64,000 nucleotides of DNA from Chitiniphilus shinanonensis DSM 23277 (GCF_000374805.1 NZ_KB895339.1:124001-188000), one strand, 5' to 3'. Counted from the first letter of the stretch, positions 54,680 to 63,296 are shown. Notes: generated by a model not told the origin, from the letters alone. Translations and numbers: made by a program.

Positions 54680-55161
54680 GATCGCGGCGACTCCAGCGCC
54701 TGGTTCATCGCGGCCAGGTCGGCGACCAGCGCGTCGATGCGCGCTTCCGGCAGCGCCGCCCAGCAGGCCGCGTAGGCGGCATGCACCGCCGGGCGGGCGC
54801 CTTGATAGCGGGCGCGGCCCGCGGCGGTCAGCTCCAGGTCCAGGCTGCGGCGGTCGCGGTCGGAATGCCGGCGTCGCAGCAGCCCGGCGCTTTCCAGGCG
54901 GTCGAGCAAGCGGGTGATCTGCACCCGGCTGGCATCCAGCGTCACCCCCAGTTCCGACGGGTTGAGCGACGGGCCGTCGGTGTCGAGCACCGCCAGCGCC
55001 AGATAGCTGCGCATGTCCAGCTCGTGCGGTGCCAGCGCTGCATTGATGCGCGCCTCCAGCAGGTGGCCGACGCGGAACAGCAGCCGCGATGCGCGCACGG
55101 CCTGGCCGGGGGCGTCGGGATGTTGAGCGAGGATCTGGCCGATGCGTTGTTCGAACGACAT
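54676..55161 (-). CDS. MarR-family transcriptional regulator
   Basis: A 161-residue winged-helix protein: LLFRVGHLLEARINAALAPHELDMRSYLALAVLDTDGPSLNPSELGVTLDASRVQITRLLDRLESAGLLRRRHSDRDRRSLDLELTAAG is typical of MarR. It is the first gene of a two-gene unit with the MFS exporter. A large imperfect palindrome and a TATAAT box lie just before its ATG, and no Shine-Dalgarno sequence is visible, suggesting a very short leader and tight autorepression. Confidence 0.9.
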   Translation of the reverse strand: MSFEQRIGQILAQHPDAPGQAVRASRLLFRVGHLLEARINAALAPHELDMRSYLALAVLDTDGPSLNPSELGVTLDASRVQITRLLDRLESAGLLRRRHSDRDRRSLDLELTAAGRARYQGARPAVHAAYAACWAALPEARIDALVADLAAMNQALESPRS

Positions 55162-55163
55162 GT

Positions 55164-55191
55164 CGATAAAGTTTCAAATGAAATTATATCG
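55164..55191 (-). promoter_or_regulatory. Palindromic operator overlapping the marR promoter
   Basis: A 28-bp imperfect palindrome has outer arms CGATA/TATCG and inner arms TTTCA/TGAAA. On the minus strand TATAAT lies inside it. It ends 3 bp before the marR start, so bound MarR would block its own promoter. Confidence 0.6.
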
Positions 55192-55301
55192 ATTGTAGCA
55201 ATGCGCCCGGTTCGCCGCCAAGGCCCGGGCGTGGCGATATGCGGCCGAATGGACGTCATCCGCGCCGTGTTGCCCGGGCTGCCTGTGTCCGCCGATGTCG
55301 C

Positions 55302-56927
55302 TTAGCGGACGTGCGCCAGGCGATCGATGTCCTCGGACAGGCTGTACAGCACGCCTTCCTCGATCACGCCATACAGGCGGCCGAGGAAGTCGTCGGCGGT
55401 GCTCAGCAGCAGGTTGCGTTCGCGCAGCGGCGCCTCCTGCGACTTCAGGTAGCGCACGATGGCGTGGGTGGCGGACAGCATCAGCCGGTGGTTGCGGGTG
55501 CGGCGCGCGGTATCCACCGCGCGTTCCACCGCTTCGGCGTAGCGGTTGCCCAGCATCAGCTGCACGGTCTGCTTGTTCAGCTCGGCGATCTCCGCGCCCA
55601 GCTGCCGCACATAGCCGGCCCAGCTGGCGCGTTGGCCGCATGCGCCTTCCAGCAGGCCGGAGACGTACTTGCTGGTGATGAAGCGCTCGGCGATGGGCTT
55701 GAGCCAGCGGTAGGGTGCGTTGGCCGGATTGGTCCTTTCGCCGGGCACCGACGGCGCGCAGATGAAATCGGCGGTCATGATGGCGCTGACCGCCAGTTCC
55801 AGCGTGAACTCGCTGGACAACACGAAGTCGGCGAGCGGGTCCAGCTCCTGCGCTCGGCCGGAGAACAGCGCATTGGCCAGCATGCCTACCACCTGGCCGG
55901 CGAAGCTCTCCTTGCGCCGGCCGATCTCGCTCAGCATGCGCAGATAGCGGTCGGCGTCGGCGTGCGCGTTGTCGCGCTTGGCGGCCAGCGCCAGCTGCAG
56001 CACCGTTTCCGGCGCCAGCGCGGACGAATTGCCGCCATAGGCCACCGCGCGTTCCAGCATCGCGCGCGCCTTGGCCGGCTGGCCGAGCATGCTGGCGAGG
56101 TTGCCCGCCTTTTGCAGCCGCGACACGTTGTTGGGAGCGATCGACAGGCACTGGTCGTACACCGCCATCGCTTCGTCCAGCCGGCCATCCGCCATGTAGA
56201 GCGCGGCCAGCTCCTCATAGGCATCGACATACTGCGCGTGTTCGTCGATGGCGCTCTTGAGCATGGCTTCGGCTTCGTCCTTGCGGCTTTGCCGGTTGTA
56301 CACCCGCGCCAGCCCCAGCTTGGCCCACGGCACCACGCGACGTTGCAGGATCTCCTCGAACACCTTGCGCGCAGCGTCGAGCTGACCGTCTTCCAGCAGC
56401 AGGGTGGACAGGATGCGTTGCAGGTCGGCGCGGTAGGGCGCGTCAGCGGTGGTGGTCAACAGTTCGCGTGCCAGTTGCAGCGCGCCGGCTGTGTCGCCGT
56501 GTGCGATCTTGTCGTACAGCGGGCGCAGGTACTGTTTCTTTTCCCAGGCCAGCGTCAGGCGGTCGGCGAGGCGGGCGCCGCTGAAGGGCTTGATCAGATA
56601 GTCGTCCGGCCCGACCTCGGCCACGGCCACCACCTTCTCGTAGCTGGCTTCGGCGGTGATCATGAACCACACCGTGGTCAGCGGCAGCTCGCCGGTGCGG
56701 CGCAGTTCCTCCAGCAGCTCCTGGCCATTCATGCCTTCGCCGAAGTGGTAATCGCACAACACGATGTCGTACTGGCCGTTCTTCAGCCGCCGCCGCGTTT
56801 CCCCCACGCTGCTGGTGAGATCGACGCGCGTGATTCCCAGGTGGCCCAGGGTGAGGCGCACCGACTGGCGAACGGTCTGGGCGTCGTCCGCGACCAACAC
56901 GCTGGCCTGGATCAGTGGCACTGCCAT
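55302..56927 (-). CDS. Orphan response regulator with REC domain and TPR repeats
   Basis: A 541-residue protein. The N-terminal receiver domain has the acidic pair Asp14-Asp15 (LVADDAQT), phospho-acceptor Asp59 (IVLCDYHFGEGMNG), Thr91 (FMITAEAS) and Lys113 (LIKPFSG), so it should be phosphorylatable. Residues about 130-540 are TPR-like helices (ALQLARELL, AKLGLARVYNRQSRKDEAEAMLKSAI, AYEELAALYMADGRLDEAMAVYDQCLSIAPNN). No kinase gene is adjacent. The start ATG 56927 is preceded by a perfect 16-bp palindrome. It probably signals through protein contacts rather than DNA binding. Confidence 0.88.
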   Translation of the reverse strand: MAVPLIQASVLVADDAQTVRQSVRLTLGHLGITRVDLTSSVGETRRRLKNGQYDIVLCDYHFGEGMNGQELLEELRRTGELPLTTVWFMITAEASYEKVVAVAEVGPDDYLIKPFSGARLADRLTLAWEKKQYLRPLYDKIAHGDTAGALQLARELLTTTADAPYRADLQRILSTLLLEDGQLDAARKVFEEILQRRVVPWAKLGLARVYNRQSRKDEAEAMLKSAIDEHAQYVDAYEELAALYMADGRLDEAMAVYDQCLSIAPNNVSRLQKAGNLASMLGQPAKARAMLERAVAYGGNSSALAPETVLQLALAAKRDNAHADADRYLRMLSEIGRRKESFAGQVVGMLANALFSGRAQELDPLADFVLSSEFTLELAVSAIMTADFICAPSVPGERTNPANAPYRWLKPIAERFITSKYVSGLLEGACGQRASWAGYVRQLGAEIAELNKQTVQLMLGNRYAEAVERAVDTARRTRNHRLMLSATHAIVRYLKSQEAPLRERNLLLSTADDFLGRLYGVIEEGVLYSLSEDIDRLAHVR

Positions 56928-56941
56928 GTTTGCGCCTGATA

Positions 56942-56957
56942 GGTGAAAGCTTTCACC
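56942..56957. promoter_or_regulatory. Perfect 16-bp palindrome upstream of the response regulator
   Basis: GGTGAAAGCTTTCACC is a complete palindrome 14 bp before the ATG of the response-regulator gene (minus strand). It is a likely transcription-factor operator; the factor is unknown. Confidence 0.5.
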
Positions 56958-57015
56958 GTTACTATCGCCGCATGCCTGTTTTTTTGCTTGGATTTGCGTT
57001 GTGCGGTGCCAAAAC

Positions 57016-57045
57016 GAAACAACCCCGATCTTGCGATCGGGGTTG
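57016..57045 (-). terminator. Terminator of the tRNA-Leu pair
   Basis: AACCCCGATC pairs with GATCGGGGTT across TTGC; on the minus strand TTGTTTCGTTTT follows. It lies just after the second tRNA-Leu in transcription order. Confidence 0.75.
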
Positions 57046-57055
57046 CTCAATTCGG

Positions 57056-57142
57056 TGGTGCCCAGGAGAAGACTCGAACTTCCACGCCCGTGAAGGCGCT
57101 AGGACCTGAACCTAGTGCGTCTACCAATTCCGCCACCTGGGC
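57056..57142 (-). tRNA. tRNA-Leu (anticodon CAG), copy 2
   Basis: An 87-nt class II tRNA: acceptor GCCCAGG/CCTGGGC, D-arm TGGCGGAATTGGTAGACG, anticodon stem CTAGG/CCTAG around TTCAGGT (anticodon CAG, reads CUG), long variable arm, T-arm GTTCGAGTC, discriminator A and encoded CCA. It is almost identical to the copy at 57192-57278. Confidence 0.95.
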
Positions 57143-57191
57143 ATATGCCTTGTCAGCATATATAAATCTCTTCATGCAAGCGTGCGTGGTA

Positions 57192-57278
57192 TGGTGCCCA
57201 GGAGAAGACTCGAACTTCCACGCCGGTGAAGGCGCTAGGACCTGAACCTAGTGCGTCTACCAATTCCGCCACCTGGGC
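57192..57278 (-). tRNA. tRNA-Leu (anticodon CAG), copy 1
   Basis: An 87-nt tRNA with the same sequence as the copy at 57056-57142 except for one base in the long variable/T-arm region (CGCCG versus CGCCC read on the plus strand). The two are 49 bp apart and probably transcribed together. Confidence 0.95.
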
Positions 57279-57349
57279 CACGCGCTACGCTAGAATCAAT
57301 CCGGCGTGTGCTGCACGAAGAAGCAGGATTATCTGGAAACCAAAAAACA

Positions 57350-60300
57350 ATGTCAAGAAAGAACGCAAAAGAAACCAAATCCACTGCCAACCCCAGCAAA
57401 TCCGAGGATTTGCGCTCCCAAGACCCCCACCTCGCCCGAGAGCGCGAGCGTTACGACAGCCCGCTGCCATCGCGGGAATTCATTTTCCAATTGGTTGAAG
57501 CCGAAAGCGCGCCACTGCCGGTGGACGAGCTGGCGGCGCGCCTGTCGATCACCGCGCAGGAGCGACCGTTCTTCGAGCGGCGCCTGGCCGCGATGGCGCG
57601 CGAAGGCGATCTGATGATCAACCGCAAGGGCGCGCTGTGCCTGCCGCAGAAGGTCGACCTGATCGCGGGGCGGGTGCAGGGGCACCCGGACGGCTTCGGC
57701 TTCCTGATCCCGGACGACGGCAGCGACGATCTCTACCTCGGCCCCAAGGAAATGGACAAGGTGCTGCACGGCGACCGCGTGCTGGGGCAGCAGATCGGCT
57801 TCGACCGGCGCGGCCGGCGCGAAGGCAAGATCGCCGAGATCCTGGAACGCGCCAACACCACCCTGGTCGGCCGCTTCCGGCTGGAGCACGGCGTGTCGAT
57901 CGTCACCGCCGAGGACAAGCGCATCAGCCAGGAAATCCTGGTGCCGCCCAAGGAAACCGGCCGCGCGCGCGCCGGCCAGATCGTGGTGGTGGAACTGATC
58001 CAGCAGCCGGAGCGCCATGTGCAGCCGGTGGGTCGGGTGATCGAGATCCTCGGCAACTACGACGATCCGGGCATGGAGATCGAGATCGCGCTGCGCAAGC
58101 ACAACCTGCCGCACGTGTTCTCCGACGAGGCCCAGGCCCAGGCGGCGCTGGTGCCGTCCAAGGTGCGCAAGGCCGACCTCAAGCCGGTGCAGGGTGTGAA
58201 GCGCGAAGACCTGCGCGACCTGCCGCTGGTGACCATCGATGGCGAGACCGCCAAGGATTTCGACGACGCCGTCTACGCCGAGAAGCGCGGCAAGGGCTGG
58301 CGGCTGGTGGTGGCGATCGCCGACGTCAGCCACTACGTGCAGCCGGACGATGCGCTGGATATCACCTCGCGCGAGCGCGGCAATTCGGTGTACTTCCCGC
58401 GCCGGGTGATCCCGATGCTGCCGGAGGCACTCTCCAACGGCATCTGCTCGCTCAACCCCGACGTGGCGCGGCTGTGCATGGTGTGCGACATGGAAGTGGG
58501 CGCCAAGGGCGCGATCAAGAAATACCGCTTCTACCCGGCGGTGATGCACTCGCAGGCACGGCTGACCTACACCAAGGTGTGGGACATGATCGAGCACCCC
58601 AAGGGGCCGACCGCCAAGCAGTACAAGAAAGTGCTGCCGCATGTCCAGGAGCTGTACGCGCTGTTCCAGGCGTTCTCCAAGGCGCGGGCCAAGCGCGGCG
58701 CCATCGACTTCGAGACGGTGGAGACCGAGATCCGCTTCGACGATCACGGCAAGATCCGCGAGATCGTGCCGGTGCACCGCAACGACGCGCACAAGCTGAT
58801 CGAGGAGTGCATGCTGGCCGCCAACGTCTGCGCCGCCGACATCCTGATCAAGCACAAGCATCCGGGGCTGTACCGCGTCCACGAAGGACCCAAGCCCGAG
58901 AAACTGGACGTGCTGCGCGAATACCTGCGCACCTGCGGCCTGACGCTGGGTGGCGAGGACGATCCCACCGCCGAGGACTACGCCAGGCTGTTGCAGCAGA
59001 TCAAGAGCCGGCCCGACGCCGAGCTGTTGCAGACCATGCTGCTGCGCAGCCTGTCGCAGGCGGTCTACACCCCGGACAACAAGGGCCACTTCGGCCTGGG
59101 CTACCCGGCCTACGCCCATTTCACCTCGCCGATCCGCCGCTATCCCGACCTGCTGGTGCATCGCTCGATCAAGGCGATTCTCGCCGGCAAGAAGTACAAG
59201 CCGTCGCTGAAGTGGGACGCGCTCGGTATCCAGTGCTCGATGACGGAGCGTCGCGCCGACGACGCCAGCCGCGACGTGCTCAACTTCCTCAAGTGCTACT
59301 ACATGCAGGACAAGGTGGGCGAGGTGTTCGAGGGCAGCGTCGCCGCCGTGACCAGCTTCGGCATGTTCGTGCTGCTGGACGACCTGTACGTCGAGGGGCT
59401 GGTGCACGTGTCCGAGCTGGGCAGTGATTACTTCCACTACGACGAACGCCGCCGCGAGCTGCGCGGCGAGCGCAGCGGCAAGGTCTACAAGCTCACCGAC
59501 CGCGTGCGGGTGAAGGTGGTGCGGGTGGACCTGGAAACCAGCAAGATCGACTTCACGCTGGCGCCGCTGGAAGGCGCGCCGGCCGCGCCCGAGCGCGAGG
59601 GGCGTCGCCCCGGCAAGCGCGACGGCAAGGGCCGTGAGCACGATGGCAAGGCCGCGCGTGGCGACGCCGTCGCCATCGGCAAGGCCCCCGCGCCGGCGGC
59701 CCCGCGCAGCGACAGCACGCCGGCCGCCAAGGCCAAGCCATCGCGCAACCGCCGTGGCCGTCAAAAGCAGGCCGAGCAGGCCAAGGCGCAGCCGCCGCTG
59801 ACCACCGCTGTAGCGCCGTTGCCGGTCACGCCGCCGGCCGCACCCACCGTGGTGCTCACACCGGCGAGCAGCGCGCCGGCCAAGCCGCAGCAGGCCAAGG
59901 CCCGCGCCACCAGCCCCGCGCCCGCCCAAGCGGCGAAGCCGGCCAAGCCCGCCACCACGGCGGCGCCGACCCCGGCCAAGGCGCAGGGCAAGCCGAGTCC
60001 GGCTGCGCCGAAGGCGCCCAGCCCCGCCAAGACCGCGCCCGTCGCATCGACTGCGCCTTCGCCCAAGCAAGGCGGCGCCGCACCGTCGCCTGCCAAAGCC
60101 AAGACGCCGAGCGCGTCGGCGCAGTCCGCCACGCCGGCACCGGCCCAGGCTCAAGGCCGGCGTCCTGCCGGCGCCAGGACACCCAGCGCGGGCAAGACGA
60201 CCGCTGCGCAGCCCCAGGCCAAGCAGACCGCGCCGGCGCCGAAGGCTTCCAGCCAGAACCAGCCCGCGCCGAGCGCCGCGCCCCAGGCCCCAGCGCCGGC

Positions 60301-60565
60301 CAGGCCGGCCCCTGCCACCAAGGCGGGCGGCAAGCCGGCGCAGGCGGCCACGCCCCAGGCCAAGCCGGTCGACGCGACGACGAAACCCACGGCAAAATCC
60401 GCCCCGCAGGTCGAGCAGCCCGGCCGGCAGCGCGCGCCCAAGCAGGTCGCCGCGCTGTTGTCGGCGCCGACGCCGGCCGCCAAGCCCGAACCCGCCGCCG
60501 AGCCGTCGCCCGCACCGCAGTCGGCACGCCGTCCGCGTCAACGCAAACCGCAAGGATCAGCATGA
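57350..60565 (+). CDS. rnr: Ribonuclease R with an exceptionally long low-complexity tail
   Basis: A 1071-residue 3'-5' exoribonuclease, well over the usual 750-850. In order: N-terminal helix-turn-helix region, two cold-shock domains, the RNB catalytic domain (ETAKDFDDAVYAE and DVSHYVQPDDALD with the metal-binding Asp residues; FTSPIRRYPDLLVHR) and an S1 domain (about 660-740). Residues about 745-1071 are almost only Ala, Pro, Lys, Gln, Thr, Ser and Arg. RNase R degrades structured RNA and acts in quality control. ATG 57350 is the best start though the ribosome-binding site is weak. TAGAAT at 57291 may be its -10 box. The GST gene overlaps its stop. Confidence 0.93.
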   Translation: MSRKNAKETKSTANPSKSEDLRSQDPHLARERERYDSPLPSREFIFQLVEAESAPLPVDELAARLSITAQERPFFERRLAAMAREGDLMINRKGALCLPQKVDLIAGRVQGHPDGFGFLIPDDGSDDLYLGPKEMDKVLHGDRVLGQQIGFDRRGRREGKIAEILERANTTLVGRFRLEHGVSIVTAEDKRISQEILVPPKETGRARAGQIVVVELIQQPERHVQPVGRVIEILGNYDDPGMEIEIALRKHNLPHVFSDEAQAQAALVPSKVRKADLKPVQGVKREDLRDLPLVTIDGETAKDFDDAVYAEKRGKGWRLVVAIADVSHYVQPDDALDITSRERGNSVYFPRRVIPMLPEALSNGICSLNPDVARLCMVCDMEVGAKGAIKKYRFYPAVMHSQARLTYTKVWDMIEHPKGPTAKQYKKVLPHVQELYALFQAFSKARAKRGAIDFETVETEIRFDDHGKIREIVPVHRNDAHKLIEECMLAANVCAADILIKHKHPGLYRVHEGPKPEKLDVLREYLRTCGLTLGGEDDPTAEDYARLLQQIKSRPDAELLQTMLLRSLSQAVYTPDNKGHFGLGYPAYAHFTSPIRRYPDLLVHRSIKAILAGKKYKPSLKWDALGIQCSMTERRADDASRDVLNFLKCYYMQDKVGEVFEGSVAAVTSFGMFVLLDDLYVEGLVHVSELGSDYFHYDERRRELRGERSGKVYKLTDRVRVKVVRVDLETSKIDFTLAPLEGAPAAPEREGRRPGKRDGKGREHDGKAARGDAVAIGKAPAPAAPRSDSTPAAKAKPSRNRRGRQKQAEQAKAQPPLTTAVAPLPVTPPAAPTVVLTPASSAPAKPQQAKARATSPAPAQAAKPAKPATTAAPTPAKAQGKPSPAAPKAPSPAKTAPVASTAPSPKQGGAAPSPAKAKTPSASAQSATPAPAQAQGRRPAGARTPSAGKTTAAQPQAKQTAPAPKASSQNQPAPSAAPQAPAPARPAPATKAGGKPAQAATPQAKPVDATTKPTAKSAPQVEQPGRQRAPKQVAALLSAPTPAAKPEPAAEPSPAPQSARRPRQRKPQGSA

Positions 60566-61197
60566 TCGAATTGATACAGGTGCCGTTCTCGCACTTCTGC
60601 GGCAAGGTCCGCATCGCGCTCAACGAGAAGGGTTTGCCGCACCGCTGCCTGCCGGTGCCCGGCGGCTGGATGGACAGCGCCGAGTACCGCGCGGTGAACC
60701 CGCTCGGGCGCGTGCCGTTCCTGGTCGATGGCGAAGTGCGGCTCGGCGAGTCGCAGGTCATCAACGAATACCTGGAGGAACGCTACCCGCAGCCATCGCT
60801 GATGCCCGAGGCGGCGCAGGCGCGCGCGCGGGTGCGCTGGCTGTGCAGCCTGCACGACAACTACTGCGCGCCGCAGGTCTTCCGCATTTTCTTCGGCTTG
60901 CTCAACGGGCACGCCGCCAACGAGTTCGAGGCCGACTGGCAGGCGGTGCTGCACGCGCTGGACCTGCTGGAAGCGCAGGCGGACGACGTGTGGCTGGCGG
61001 GGCCCGAGTTCTCGCTCGCCGATTGCGCCTGGGTGCTGAGCTGGATGCACGCGCAGGGGCTGGCCGGCATGCTGGGGCAGCCGCTCGATGCGCAAGGCCG
61101 CTATCCGCGCCTGTCGGCCTGGGCCGAGCGTGCCGCGGCGCGCCCGGCGGTGGCCAGCGTGATGGACGACGCCAAGGCCGCCTTGGCCAAGCTCTGA
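60562..61197 (+). CDS. Glutathione S-transferase family protein
   Basis: A 211-residue protein with a thioredoxin-fold N-terminal domain (MIELIQVPFSHFCGKVRIALNEKGLPHRCL; NPLGRVPFLVDGEVRLGESQVINEYLEERYP) and a helical C-terminal domain (FSLADCAWVLSWMH). SHFCGK places a Ser/Cys at the glutathione-activating position. The ATG overlaps the rnr TGA (ATGA), with AAGGA upstream, so it is coupled to rnr. Substrate unknown. Confidence 0.88.
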   Translation: MIELIQVPFSHFCGKVRIALNEKGLPHRCLPVPGGWMDSAEYRAVNPLGRVPFLVDGEVRLGESQVINEYLEERYPQPSLMPEAAQARARVRWLCSLHDNYCAPQVFRIFFGLLNGHAANEFEADWQAVLHALDLLEAQADDVWLAGPEFSLADCAWVLSWMHAQGLAGMLGQPLDAQGRYPRLSAWAERAAARPAVASVMDDAKAALAKL

Positions 61198-61257
61198 GCG
61201 CCACGCTTCAACGACAACGGCCCCGATGGGGCCGTTGTCACGAGTACCGCTGTCGCG

Positions 61258-61608
61258 TCAGCTCGTCCGGCTCAGCGCGCGTTCCAATACCTTGCGCTGC
61301 GCCTCGTCGATCTCGCTGACCCGACATTGCAGGCGGTAACGGCTGCTGCCGCCCATCAAGGTGCAGGCCAGTACCTTGATGGTGAATTCGGCGTAGACGC
61401 GGCTGCGGGCATCGGCGTCGGGCAGTTCCAGGAATGCTTTGAGCTGGGTGCCGTCGCGCAGCGGCTCGTCGATGACGAACACCGCGCTTTGCAAGGCCAC
61501 TTCGGTGGCGTGGCCGTAGATGGGTTTGGATTCGCCTTGTCGCAGCAGGGCGGCGCGCCAGCTGACCAGCTTGCGCTGAGCTTGTAGGGAAGAGGTTGTA
61601 TCGCTCAT
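61258..61608 (-). CDS. PilZ-like domain protein
   Basis: A 116-residue protein: SLQAQRKLVSWRAALLRQGESKPIYGHATEVALQSAVFVIDEPLRDGTQLKAFLELP...RYRLQCRVSEIDEAQRKVLERAL. The beta-barrel layout and length fit PilZ, but the c-di-GMP signature (RxxxR, then D/NxSxxG) is degenerate, so nucleotide binding is doubtful. ATG 61608 is chosen because the upstream extension lacks homology-like features. It is convergent with the GST gene. Confidence 0.6.
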   Translation of the reverse strand: MSDTTSSLQAQRKLVSWRAALLRQGESKPIYGHATEVALQSAVFVIDEPLRDGTQLKAFLELPDADARSRVYAEFTIKVLACTLMGGSSRYRLQCRVSEIDEAQRKVLERALSRTS

Positions 61609-61745
61609 AAGACCAAGGCTGGCGCAGGCTTGACGCGATGCCGTGGTAAGCTTGTCGCACGCTTGCGCCCGGTGTTCGGGTGGAATATTACAGGTGGCCA
61701 CGCTTTTGCCTGGCCGGCCGCATTTTATCAGGGGAGAAAAAGCCA

Positions 61746-62105
61746 ATGTTCATCGTTGATCGGTCCGCCGCGTTGATCCGGCCGAAACAACCGTTCCTGG
61801 AGTGGCTGAACGCACTGCCGGGCAACGACATCCAGTTGACGCTCGACGACGTCCGCAGCGACTGCACGGTGATCCTGGTGCCCGAGGCCAGCGAACCGGA
61901 GGACGGCATCTCCTATATCGACGACATCGCCGACAAGTTGTTCGAGATGGAACTTGCGTCCTGGGTGGAGGACGAAGCCCTCTGGCCCCAGAAGCGCAAC
62001 CTCAAGTTGTTCTGGGAATGGTTCGACGTGGAAATCCACCTGGGCGTCATGGACAGCGTGTCCGAGGACATCCACAACACCCCGTCGGACCACGGTTATC
62101 ACTGA
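61746..62105 (+). CDS. Conserved acidic hypothetical protein
   Basis: A 119-residue acidic soluble protein: MFIVDRSAALIRPKQPFLEWLNALPGNDIQLTLDDVRSDCTVILVPEASEPEDGISYIDDIADKLFEMELASWVEDEALWPQKRNLKLFWEWFDVEIH. GGGGAG precedes the ATG. Its well-formed, non-repetitive sequence suggests a real conserved protein; I recall similar proteins in Neisseriales without an assigned function. Confidence 0.75.
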   Translation: MFIVDRSAALIRPKQPFLEWLNALPGNDIQLTLDDVRSDCTVILVPEASEPEDGISYIDDIADKLFEMELASWVEDEALWPQKRNLKLFWEWFDVEIHLGVMDSVSEDIHNTPSDHGYH

Positions 62106-62163
62106 GGCTTGCTGGCGGCGTGTGCCGCGCGCGTCAGCGGGCAGTACCTTGCAAGGAGAAAAC

Positions 62164-62877
62164 ATGTTCCGTCGTCGTATCGCATTGGCCGCGTTGTCCG
62201 GTCTGACCATCCTGGGCATGGCCCAGGCCGAGCCGCTCAACTACAACGTCGTCAACCTCGAAGCCTCCGCGCAACGTTCGGTCAGCAATGACCTCGCCAT
62301 CGCCACCCTGTTCGTCGAGGTGAACGACGCCGATCCGGCGCGCCTGTCCGGCAAGGTGAACCGCACCCTGGCCGCCGCGCTCAAGCTGGCCAAGCAGCAG
62401 GCCGCGGTGAAGGTGGAAGGCACCGGCTACAGCACCTTCCCGGTGTACAACCCCAAGACCAACCGTGCCGACGGCTGGCGCGGCCGCGGCGAACTGCGCC
62501 TGTCCAGCCGCGACTTCGACACCCTGTCCAAGCTGCTGGGCCAATTGCAGCAGCCGCTCGACGGCGGGCTGTCGCTGCAACTGGCGCAGGTGAACTACGG
62601 CGTGGCCACCGAGACGCGCGACAAGCTGGAGAACGAACTGATCGAAGAAAGCCTGAAGGCGTTCCGCGCGCGCGCCGATCTGGTCAGCCGCAGCATGGCC
62701 AGCAAGGGCTGGCGCCCGGTCAACCTCAACGTGAACACGCAGTCGGCGATGCCGCCGCAGCCGATGTACAAGGCGGTGATGATGCGTGCCGAGTCGGCCG
62801 ACGCCGCGCCGGCCCCCTTGGAAGGCGGCGACAGCAAGGTGACGGTCACCGTCTCCGGCAGCATCCAGGTCGAGTAA
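62164..62877 (+). CDS. SIMPL-domain (DUF541) exported protein
   Basis: A 237-residue protein with a signal peptide (MFRRRIALAALSGLTILGMAQA) and a SIMPL domain: LNYNVVNLEASAQRSVSNDLAIATLFVEVNDADPARLSGKVNRTLAAALKLAKQ, YSTFPVYNPKTNRADGWRGRGELRLSSRDFDTLSKLLGQLQ. SIMPL proteins are periplasmic and often linked to oxidative-stress defence. AGGAG precedes ATG 62164. The YgfX-like gene follows 7 bp later. Confidence 0.85.
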   Translation: MFRRRIALAALSGLTILGMAQAEPLNYNVVNLEASAQRSVSNDLAIATLFVEVNDADPARLSGKVNRTLAAALKLAKQQAAVKVEGTGYSTFPVYNPKTNRADGWRGRGELRLSSRDFDTLSKLLGQLQQPLDGGLSLQLAQVNYGVATETRDKLENELIEESLKAFRARADLVSRSMASKGWRPVNLNVNTQSAMPPQPMYKAVMMRAESADAAPAPLEGGDSKVTVTVSGSIQVE

Positions 62878-62884
62878 AACCGCG

Positions 62885-63295
62885 ATGCACAGCAAGCCGC
62901 GAGTGGTCTGCCAGTTCGGGCCCTCGCGGCTTGGTCGTTTCTGGACCTGCGGCATCCACCTTGCCGGTGGCCTGATCGCGCTGACCCTGCCCGGCTGGTG
63001 GCCGGTTCCGGCGCTGGCCTGGGTGGCGGCGTCGGCCTGGCGCGACCGGTGCGCGGGCTGTGCGACGGGGCAGTTGCGGGCGCCGGGCGATGGCACGCTG
63101 TGGCTGGATCGTGGTGACGGCGAGCGCTTGATCGAGCCGCTGCCCGGATCGCTGATCGGCACGGCGTTGCTGGTGCTGCGCTACCGCCAGGGCGGCCGCC
63201 GGTGCGCGCTGGTGCTATGGCCGGACTCGGCGCCGGCCCGGTCGCTGCGCCGTTTGCGGGTGTGGCTGCGCTGGCGGGCAACGGGCTCGCCATGA
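62885..63295 (+). CDS. Small membrane protein, possibly YgfX-like
   Basis: A 136-residue protein with two adjacent hydrophobic segments near the N-terminus (about 22-50: CGIHLAGGLIALTLPGWWPVPALAWVAASAW) followed by a basic soluble domain (DGTLWLDRGDGERLIEPLPGSLIGTALLVLRYR). The layout resembles YgfX/CptA proteins, inner-membrane partners of the SdhE-type protein, but the similarity is weak and no sdhE neighbour is present. Confidence 0.5.
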   Translation: MHSKPRVVCQFGPSRLGRFWTCGIHLAGGLIALTLPGWWPVPALAWVAASAWRDRCAGCATGQLRAPGDGTLWLDRGDGERLIEPLPGSLIGTALLVLRYRQGGRRCALVLWPDSAPARSLRRLRVWLRWRATGSP

Positions 63296-63296
63296 A

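Noticed and set aside
53141..55177. A fused protein with a MarR-length extension on the MFS transporter
   Set aside because: The upstream part is an out-of-frame reading of marR. GTG 54679 overlapping the marR stop is the natural start.
57353..60553. A 1066-codon open frame antisense to rnr
   Set aside because: It mirrors the codon bias of the RNase R gene and its low-complexity tail. The sense frame has complete RNase R motifs, so the antisense frame is a compositional shadow.
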